This document shows positions 1 to 5,400 of a stretch of 10,479 nucleotides of DNA, piece after piece. The stretch's first letter is position 1; each line of letters opens with the position of its first letter. The DNA is from CAZTPH01 sp031552655. Its GTDB lineage: Bacteria > Pseudomonadota > Gammaproteobacteria > UBA9339. The translations under genes were made by a program, and so were the position numbers. Location of the stretch: positions 1-10,479 of the forward strand of contig JAVBML010000069.1 in assembly GCA_031552655.1 (NCBI GenBank), in the 5' to 3' direction. Under the pieces are notes generated by a model. The model made no database searches and was not told the origin of the DNA. It saw only the letters and a program-made list of their open reading frames with translations.

Positions 1-327
1 GGTATCTGCAAAGTAACCATTTTTAATAACGGTAACATCTATATTCAAAATATCTCCATTTCTGAGAATATCTTTTTTGCTGGGGATCCCGTGGCAAATT
101 ACATGATTTATCGAGGTACAAATGGATTTTGGAAAACCCCGGTAGTTTAGAGTGGCGGGAATGGCTTTTTGAACATTGATAATGTAGTCATGGCAAATTT
201 TGTCTAATTCCTCAGTGGTTACTCCAATTTTTATGTGTGGTTCTATTATTTCTAAAACTTCGGCGGCTAATCTGCCGGCAATTCTCATTTTTTCTATTTC
301 GGCAGTGGACTTTATAGTTATATTCAT
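1..327 (-). CDS. map: Methionine aminopeptidase type I (N-terminal 109 residues, cut by window edge)
   Basis: This enzyme removes the initiator methionine from new proteins in the cytosol and is a two-metal hydrolase. Reading the minus strand from ATG at 327 gives an uninterrupted frame to base 1, starting MNITIKSTAEIEKMRIAGRL. It aligns with E. coli Map without gaps over the visible part. The active-site residues fall at the same numbers as in E. coli: His79 in the CHGIP motif, Asp97 in NIDVTV, and Asp108 in the ADT triplet at the window edge. The other metal ligands lie beyond the window. The start is fixed by the homology, although the upstream Shine-Dalgarno is poor (only short GGA/AAAGA purine runs). 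The gene is divergent from rpsB, which is the usual gammaproteobacterial arrangement. The gene is cut by the window edge and shows no sign of damage. Confidence 0.95.
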   Translation of the reverse strand, partial: MNITIKSTAEIEKMRIAGRLAAEVLEIIEPHIKIGVTTEELDKICHDYIINVQKAIPATLNYRGFPKSICTSINHVICHGIPSKKDILRNGDILNIDVTVIKNGYFADT

Positions 328-425
328 ATATCTTTATTTTCCGTGAAGTTTATAAAAGCTTGCTATTGTTTAAGAATTTGATTACAAATCATCAGGTGAT
401 AGCTGTGTTTAGTTATAAAGCTTCA

Positions 426-431
426 TAAAAT
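426..431 (+). promoter_or_regulatory. Possible -10 box of the rpsB operon promoter
   Basis: TAAAAT matches the sigma-70 -10 consensus at five of six positions. It would place a transcription start at about 437-441, just ahead of the leader hairpin at 451-513. No good -35 box lies at the normal distance (CTGTGT at 403-408 is a poor match), so the assignment rests on position and the -10 alone. Confidence 0.35.
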
Positions 432-450
432 ATTAATCAAGTAAAACTCA

Positions 451-513
451 CACATACCGGTACATAATCTGGGTGCCGCTGGTTTAACTAGTGGTTAGTT
501 TATGAGGTATGTG
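451..513 (+). promoter_or_regulatory. Structured 5' leader of rpsB, candidate S2 autoregulatory element
   Basis: The leader can fold into one long imperfect hairpin. The outer helix is 8 bp, CACATACC (451-458) with GGTATGTG (506-513). The middle helix is 5 bp, CATAA (463-467) with TTATG (500-504). The apical helix is 7 bp including two G-U pairs, CCGCTGG (476-482) with CTAGTGG (488-494), closing a TTTAA loop. The internal loops are GGTA/A and TCTGGGTG/TTAGT. The last paired base touches the GGAGGA at 513-518. In E. coli, S2 represses rpsB-tsf through the rpsB leader, so I infer the same role here. I have not compared the fold with a covariance model. Confidence 0.6.
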
Positions 514-525
514 GAGGAATAACCC

Positions 526-530
526 GAGGA
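526..530 (+). promoter_or_regulatory. Shine-Dalgarno deciding the rpsB start
   Basis: GAGGA lies five bases before the ATG at 536. A second purine run, GGAGGA at 513-518, lies further upstream at the edge of the leader hairpin. An in-frame ATG at 509 would add nine residues, but it sits inside the hairpin arm and would make both purine runs coding, so 536 is preferred. Confidence 0.7.
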
Positions 531-535
531 AAAAA

Positions 536-1507
536 ATGAGTAATAATATAAATATTCGTCAGATGTTAGAGGCTGGAGTGCACTTTGGTCACCAGATGCG
601 TTTTTGGAATCCCAAAATCGCTCCCTATATTTTCGGTTCTAAAAATAAAATTCACATTATTGATCTTGAAAAAACCCTTGTTCTCTATAGGCAAGCTGTT
701 AATTTTCTAGGAAGTATAGCGGCTAAAAAGGGGAAAATATTATTTGTGGGGACGAAGCAGCAGGCTCGAAATCTGGTGCGCGATGAGGCCACGCGCTGCC
801 AGATGCCCTATGTTAACTATCGTTGGCTTGGAGGTATGTTAACTAATTATAAAACAATTAGACAATCACTAAAGCGCCTAAGGGAATTGGAAGAGCTTAG
901 GGATAGTCATACTTTTAGCCGAATTACGAAGAAGGAATCTTTGGCAGTTACGAGGGAAATATCAAAACTTGAGAGGAGCCTAGGCGGTATTCGTAACATG
1001 GGTGGATTACCGGATGCAATTTTTGTCATTGATGTGAAAAATGAGAACATAGTGGTTAGCGAAGCTATGAAACTTAGAATTCCCATTGTGGGAATAGTTG
1101 ATACCAACAGCTCTCCCGATGGCATTGACTATGTTATTCCCGGTAACGATGATTCCATGCGAGCAATACAATTCTATCTTCAGGGTATTGCGGATACTAT
1201 TATTGAGGCTCGCAGTGGTATTATGGAAGAGGAGGCGATGGAAGAAAAACGGGAATTTGAAAAGAGAGTTGCGAAAAAGGAAACGGTGACTAAAAATAAA
1301 GTCTACAAGAAAAAAATAGATAAAGGGGAGCAGGGAGGAGAATTTAAAAAATCCACGAAACCTATTGTTACCAAGGTAAAAGCGGAAAAAGTTACGGTTA
1401 CCAAAGTACATAGGATACAAACTGAAGATAGCAAAGAGGAAAAAGAACCCACTAGGATTAAGAGGATATCTACGGGGACAGTGGATAATTTAAAATTCGA
1501 GGAATGA
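536..1507 (+). CDS. rpsB: Small ribosomal subunit protein uS2 with an extended C-terminus
   Basis: S2 binds the 30S subunit between head and body and is needed for S1 binding. The protein is 323 residues, against 241 in E. coli. Residues 1-235 follow E. coli S2 closely: AGVHFGHQ (13-20), NKIHIIDLEKT, KILFVGTK (67-74), RWLGGMLTN (96-104), GGLPDAIFVID (156-166) and VDTNSSPDGIDYVIPGNDD (188-206). From about residue 237 the protein becomes a Lys/Glu-rich tail with short repeated motifs (VTK, KVT) and no recognisable domain; it is probably disordered. The ATG at 536 is chosen because it gives MSNNINIRQML against E. coli MATVSMRDML and has a well placed GAGGA. It is the first gene of the block, with tsf 72 nt downstream, and is probably autoregulated through the leader hairpin. 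Confidence 0.97.
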   Translation: MSNNINIRQMLEAGVHFGHQMRFWNPKIAPYIFGSKNKIHIIDLEKTLVLYRQAVNFLGSIAAKKGKILFVGTKQQARNLVRDEATRCQMPYVNYRWLGGMLTNYKTIRQSLKRLRELEELRDSHTFSRITKKESLAVTREISKLERSLGGIRNMGGLPDAIFVIDVKNENIVVSEAMKLRIPIVGIVDTNSSPDGIDYVIPGNDDSMRAIQFYLQGIADTIIEARSGIMEEEAMEEKREFEKRVAKKETVTKNKVYKKKIDKGEQGGEFKKSTKPIVTKVKAEKVTVTKVHRIQTEDSKEEKEPTRIKRISTGTVDNLKFEE

Positions 1508-1579
1508 TAATTTGTAGGCATTCTGGAAGAAGATTTTAGAAGCTATAATTGTGGTATATTTTTTGCGGAGATAATTAGA

Positions 1580-2473
1580 GTGATAACAGTTACGGCAACG
1601 ATGGTTAGAGAATTACGGGAACGCACCGGCGTAGGCATGATGGAATGTAAAAAGGCTTTGGAAGCAGTTCAGGGAAATCTAGAGGAGGCCATTACATTTT
1701 TACGCAAATCTGGGCAAGCTAAGGTAGCTAAAAAGGCTGATCGTCTAGCTGCAGAAGGGATAATAGTTACTAAAATTAGTGACGATGGCTGCAGTGCCAT
1801 TATGCTAGAAGTCAATTGTGAAACTGATTTTGTTTCCCGAGATGATAGTTTTTTGGCTTTTTCCGATGCCGTGGCTGCCCGGGGATTGGCCGCTGAAGCT
1901 TGTGATTTAGATGCATTGAATTCGGCGACATTGAATGATGGCCATAAAATTAGCGATGCTCGAGATGCTTTAATTGGTAAGCTCGGTGAAAATATAAATT
2001 TACGTAGAATTACTTTTTTGACTTCGGAGCAGCGAGGAGCCATCTACAGCTATGTCCATAGTAATGGTAGGATAGGTGTACTAATTTCATTGTCCATGGC
2101 TAATGAAGAATTGGGTAAAGATTTGGCTATGCACATTGCTGCCTTAAAACCTCTGGCAATATTACCCGAGGAATTGCCCCGGGATTTAGTAGCCAAGGAG
2201 AAGGAAATAGCGCTGGCTTCACTGGAAAATTCTGATAAACCCCAGGCAATTAAAGAGAAAATTGTTATGGGCAAAGTGGAAAAATTTATCAATGAATCCG
2301 TTTTGGTAGGTCAAGATTTTGTTAAGGATGCTGAAATTAAAATCAGTGATTTGTTGATAAAGCATGGTGCCCAGGTGTGCAATTTTGCTAGATTTGAAGT
2401 GGGAGAGGGTATTGAGAAAAAAGAAGTTGACTTTGCCAAGGAAGTAAAGGAGCAAATAGATAATAGAAAATAA
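1580..2473 (+). CDS. tsf: Translation elongation factor Ts
   Basis: EF-Ts is the guanine nucleotide exchange factor that recycles EF-Tu-GDP. The product is 297 residues, against 283 in E. coli. The N-terminal UBA-like module holds RERTGVGMMECKKAL (13-27), the family signature. The core contains NCETDFV (79-85), whose TDFV touches the EF-Tu nucleotide site. Further matches are GENINLRR, GRIGVL, AMHIAALKP and, near the end, RFEVGEGIEKKEVDFAKEV. The start is GTG at 1580: it gives an N-terminus exactly as long as E. coli's and has GGAG at 1567-1570. An ATG at 1601 would cut into the UBA module. It follows rpsB, its normal partner. A perfect TATAAT at 1544-1549 could mark an extra promoter, but no -35 supports it. 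Confidence 0.97.
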   Translation: MITVTATMVRELRERTGVGMMECKKALEAVQGNLEEAITFLRKSGQAKVAKKADRLAAEGIIVTKISDDGCSAIMLEVNCETDFVSRDDSFLAFSDAVAARGLAAEACDLDALNSATLNDGHKISDARDALIGKLGENINLRRITFLTSEQRGAIYSYVHSNGRIGVLISLSMANEELGKDLAMHIAALKPLAILPEELPRDLVAKEKEIALASLENSDKPQAIKEKIVMGKVEKFINESVLVGQDFVKDAEIKISDLLIKHGAQVCNFARFEVGEGIEKKEVDFAKEVKEQIDNRK

Positions 2474-2490
2474 TTTTTGGTACCTATGAA

Positions 2491-3219
2491 ATGATGGAGC
2501 AAAATAAAAATTGCATAAAGAGAATTATGCTAAAGCTCAGTGGTGAAGCTTTAGTAGGTAGCAGGGAATTTGGTATTTGCTCTAAGTTTATCGAGCGCAT
2601 TGCCGAAGATATTAGTTCTTTGGTTAAGCAAGGAATTGAAGTTGGCATAGTGGTTGGCGGCGGCAATTTTTTCAGAGGAGCTAGGTTGGGCAATCACAAT
2701 TTTTCTCGCCTCGCTGGAGACCACCTAGGCATGGTTGCAACGATTATGAATGCCCTGGCAATAGCCGATGTATTTAATCGCTTAAAAATTACCACTAGAG
2801 TTATGTCTGCTATTGGAATGGATGGTATTGTGGAACGCTATGATCACCGTAGAGCGGATGTAATTCTTAGCAAAGGAGCAGTGCTAATGCTTGCTGCGGG
2901 AACAGGTAATCCTTTCAGTACCACCGATAGCGCTCTTTGTTTACGAGGCATAGAGCTTAATGCTGATTTACTACTAAAGGCCACCAATGTTGATGGTATA
3001 TATTCCCATGATCCTAAAGAAAATAGGGATGCCAAATTATATGCAAAGCTGACCTATGATGAAGCGCTAAGAGAAAATATTACCGTCATGGACATAGCTG
3101 CTTTTAGTCTGGGCCGTGACCACCATAAAAAAATAGTTGTTTTTAATGTGAAAAAAAGGGGAGCAATTTTGCGCGTTGTCAATGGCTTGACTGAAGGCAC
3201 CATCGTGGAAAATGTATAG
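2491..3219 (+). CDS. pyrH: Uridylate kinase (UMP kinase)
   Basis: PyrH phosphorylates UMP to UDP with ATP in de novo pyrimidine synthesis. It is a hexameric enzyme of the amino acid kinase fold, unrelated to eukaryotic UMP kinases. The product is 242 residues, against 241 in E. coli. Family motifs are KLSGEAL (15-21), the VGGGNFFRGA nucleotide/phosphate loop (55-64), GDHLGM (77-82), GTGNPFSTTDSA (137-148), LKATNVDGIYSHDP (162-175) and MDIAAFSLGRDH (200-211). The gene starts 17 nt after tsf. No clear Shine-Dalgarno precedes the adjacent ATGs at 2491 and 2494, so translation may be coupled to tsf. Either ATG fits; the first is reported. All key residues I can check are present. Confidence 0.97.
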   Translation: MMEQNKNCIKRIMLKLSGEALVGSREFGICSKFIERIAEDISSLVKQGIEVGIVVGGGNFFRGARLGNHNFSRLAGDHLGMVATIMNALAIADVFNRLKITTRVMSAIGMDGIVERYDHRRADVILSKGAVLMLAAGTGNPFSTTDSALCLRGIELNADLLLKATNVDGIYSHDPKENRDAKLYAKLTYDEALRENITVMDIAAFSLGRDHHKKIVVFNVKKRGAILRVVNGLTEGTIVENV

Positions 3220-3223
3220 TTTT

Positions 3224-3229
3224 GGAGGG
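3224..3229 (+). promoter_or_regulatory. Shine-Dalgarno deciding the frr start
   Basis: GGAGGG lies seven bases before the ATG at 3237. A longer reading from TTG at 3222 would put this sequence inside the coding region and add five residues without homologous counterparts. The ATG at 3237 gives a protein of exactly the E. coli length. Confidence 0.8.
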
Positions 3230-3236
3230 TATAATT

Positions 3237-3794
3237 ATGGTAAATGATATTTTAAAAGATACTGATCTTCAGATGCAAAAAGCTATGGAGTCATATAAAA
3301 CTGAGCTGGGTAAATTGCGTACAGGTAGAGCACACAGTGGATTAGTGGATAGCATCAAGGTGGATTACTATGGCAATGAAACTCCATTGAAAAATGTTGC
3401 CAACGTTACCGTAAGTGATGCTAGAACCATTGTGATAACCCCCTGGGAATCGCAGTTAGTAAAGGTAATTGAGAAAGCCATTCAAAATGCTAATCTTGGG
3501 CTTAATCCCATTGGAGAGGCGAATTTAGTGCGAGTTCCTATTCCACCTTTGACGGAAGAGCGTCGCAGGGAGATGGTCAAGGTAGTTAAGGGTATTGCGG
3601 AGACATCGAGAATAGCGGTGCGTAATATTCGTCGTGATTCCCTGGATAGAATCAAGGAATTATTAAAAAATAGAGAGATCGATGAAGATATGGAACGTCG
3701 AGCTCAAGATAAAATACAGAAAACAACGAATGCTTTCGTGGAGGAAATTGACCGCCTTGTTCAAACTAAGGAAATGGAATTAATGAAGGTATAG
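3237..3794 (+). CDS. frr: Ribosome recycling factor
   Basis: RRF acts with EF-G to split the post-termination ribosome and free mRNA and tRNA. The product from the ATG at 3237 is 185 residues, the same as E. coli Frr, and aligns from end to end. Conserved segments are KLRTGRA (residues 26-32), VDYYGNETPL, EKAIQNANLGLNP, RVPIPPLTEERR and VRNIRRD, which together make the three-helix bundle (domain I) and the small inserted beta domain (domain II). A strong GGAGGG stands before the start. The neighbour pyrH ends 17 nt upstream, and uppS begins almost at once downstream. In E. coli dxr lies between frr and uppS; it is not here. Confidence 0.97.
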   Translation: MVNDILKDTDLQMQKAMESYKTELGKLRTGRAHSGLVDSIKVDYYGNETPLKNVANVTVSDARTIVITPWESQLVKVIEKAIQNANLGLNPIGEANLVRVPIPPLTEERRREMVKVVKGIAETSRIAVRNIRRDSLDRIKELLKNREIDEDMERRAQDKIQKTTNAFVEEIDRLVQTKEMELMKV

Positions 3795-3796
3795 TG

Positions 3797-4507
3797 ATGA
3801 TATCATCGCAGCTACCGCATCACGTTGCTATTATTATGGACGGGAATGGTAGATGGGCTAAACGTCGCGGTCTACCTAGAGTTGCTGGACATAAAACTGG
3901 TTTAGAGAGTGCCAGGGTTATAATTGAAACGGCGGTGGAGTACGGCATAGATATACTGACATTGTTTGCTTTTAGCACAGAAAATTGGCAAAGATCATCG
4001 GAGGAAGTACATTATTTATTAGAAAATCTATTGGTTTTGGCTTTCGAAAACGAATTGGAACAATTACATAAAAATAATGTGCAATTGTTGTTTGTTGGTG
4101 ATCTAGATCGCTTGGGATCAAAGTTGGGAGAAAAACTTAGGATCGCCAGGGAATTGACTGCCAGTAATAGCGGCCTAAAATTAATTATTGCTTTGAGCTA
4201 TAGTGGTAAATGGGATATTACCCAGGCCATGGCTAAGATTGCTAATAAAGTAGCAAGGGCAGAGTTAGGCGCTCGGGATATTACGGAACAAGTTATTGCA
4301 GAATATCTATCTTGTGCCAGTATACCGGACCCCGATCTATTGATTAGAACTAGCGGTGAACAACGGCTAAGCAATTTTATGCTATGGCAATTGGCCTATG
4401 CAGAGCTATATTTTACAGATGTTTTATGGCCAGATTTTCGCCGAAAGGAGTTTATTTCAGCGTTGGAGCTCTATAAAACTAGAGATAGGCGATTTGGAAA
4501 ATGCTGA
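3797..4507 (+). CDS. uppS: Undecaprenyl (di-trans,poly-cis) diphosphate synthase
   Basis: UppS adds isopentenyl units in cis to farnesyl diphosphate, making the C55 lipid carrier for peptidoglycan and O-antigen. From the ATG at 3797 it is 236 residues. The signature HVAIIMDGNGRWAKRRG (9-25) carries the Mg-binding catalytic Asp15, and GH (31-32) follows. Later motifs are TLFAFSTENW (55-64), IRTSGEQRLSNF (183-194) and AYAELYFTDVLWPDF (200-214), with the basic residues and glutamate that bind IPP and Mg. The usual YGGR segment reads YSGK (135-138). A GTG at 3794 overlaps the frr stop and would add one residue. AAGG at 3786-3789 is better spaced for the ATG. The 3' end overlaps cdsA by 7 nt, suggesting translational coupling. 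Confidence 0.95.
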   Translation: MISSQLPHHVAIIMDGNGRWAKRRGLPRVAGHKTGLESARVIIETAVEYGIDILTLFAFSTENWQRSSEEVHYLLENLLVLAFENELEQLHKNNVQLLFVGDLDRLGSKLGEKLRIARELTASNSGLKLIIALSYSGKWDITQAMAKIANKVARAELGARDITEQVIAEYLSCASIPDPDLLIRTSGEQRLSNFMLWQLAYAELYFTDVLWPDFRRKEFISALELYKTRDRRFGKC

Positions 4508-5361
4508 AACAAAGAATAATTACGGCAGTTATTTTGGGTAGCGCGGTTGTCGCAGCTTTATTTTTATTGCCCATGGAATATCTTGATTTACTAGTCTTAT
4601 TACTTGTAGCCTTGGCATCCTGGGAATATGCAACTTTTTTTTGCTGGCATGGCGGCAAAAAATATGGATTTGTTGGCACCATTATTTTAACTGCACTGCT
4701 AATTAAGATAGCGTTTGGCATTATTTCTACCACTGTTTTATATCTCCTTTATTTTATTACAGCCATTGCAGCTCTATGGTGGCTATTAGTTCCCGGGGTT
4801 TTATATGGATATTTACTGGGTCGCTACCATCGCCATTTTTCCAGCTCTCTGATTCCGGGGTATATAATTTTTATGGGTTTTTGGGGCGCATCATTTTTAC
4901 TGCTACACCATGATTGCTATGCTATTAATAGGTTATGGTTTTTAATGTTACTTTTACAAGTTGTGGCCAGTGACAGTGGTGCTTACTTCGTGGGTCGGTT
5001 TTTAGGATGCCATCCCCTTGCTGCTAAGATTAGCCCCAAGAAAACCGTGGAGGGAGTTTGGGGAGGGATCGGGTTATCTTTGTTGGTAACTCTATTTTTT
5101 TTGAGAATTGTTACCTCTAGTGTGTCTAGAGGTGGTGGAGCTTATCTGCTCTTAGCTTTAGTTATTAGTATATTCACAATCATTGGCGATCTCTACGAAA
5201 GTATGCTAAAAAGGGAAGCTAAGGTTAAAGATAGTGGTAAGGTTTTCCCTGGCCATGGCGGTGTCTACGATAGGATTGATGGTTTAGTTGCCGCAGCACC
5301 GATTTTTGTATTGATAGGTCGTGCTATGACCTATCTAGGTTACCACCTAGGAGAAGTGTAG
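4501..5361 (+). CDS. cdsA: Phosphatidate cytidylyltransferase (CDP-diacylglycerol synthase)
   Basis: CdsA is an inner membrane enzyme that makes CDP-diacylglycerol from phosphatidate and CTP, the branch point for all phospholipids. The product is 286 residues and strongly hydrophobic, with roughly eight membrane segments, the first at about residues 7-24. The C-terminal half holds the family signature between Ser234 and Asp260: SMLKR, then KD (243-244), then PGHGGVYDRID (250-260), with the acidic residues that bind the catalytic metals. ASDSGAYFVGR (156-166) and SPKKTVEG (178-185) are also typical. The start overlaps the uppS end by 7 nt and has only a weak GGAAA, so it is probably translated by coupling. 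In E. coli rseP follows cdsA; here bamA follows after 39 nt. Confidence 0.95.
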   Translation: MLKQRIITAVILGSAVVAALFLLPMEYLDLLVLLLVALASWEYATFFCWHGGKKYGFVGTIILTALLIKIAFGIISTTVLYLLYFITAIAALWWLLVPGVLYGYLLGRYHRHFSSSLIPGYIIFMGFWGASFLLLHHDCYAINRLWFLMLLLQVVASDSGAYFVGRFLGCHPLAAKISPKKTVEGVWGGIGLSLLVTLFFLRIVTSSVSRGGGAYLLLALVISIFTIIGDLYESMLKREAKVKDSGKVFPGHGGVYDRIDGLVAAAPIFVLIGRAMTYLGYHLGEV

Positions 5362-5400
5362 CGACTTATTTTGTTCAATTTATATTAGTTGGAAAATAGT

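Noticed and set aside
328..420. Promoter for map on the minus strand
   Set aside because: TATAAA-like boxes are present in this AT-rich stretch, but no convincing -35/-10 pair at proper spacing could be chosen.
509..535. Longer rpsB reading from ATG at 509
   Set aside because: It adds nine residues with no counterpart in S2, lies inside the leader hairpin, and would make both purine-rich ribosome binding sequences coding. The ATG at 536 fits homology and spacing.
1007..1420. Antisense open frames, for example across rpsB, lpxD, fabZ and lpxA
   Set aside because: They mirror strongly conserved plus-strand genes and their repetitive composition, have no ribosome binding sites and resemble no protein family.
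3222..3236. Longer frr reading from TTG at 3222
   Set aside because: The TTG overlaps the GGAGGG that serves the ATG at 3237, and the shorter protein has exactly the E. coli length.
5389..5400. bamA start at TTG 5389
   Set aside because: It adds MENS before a complete signal peptide. The ATG at 5401 with GGA seven bases upstream is simpler, although the TTG cannot be excluded.
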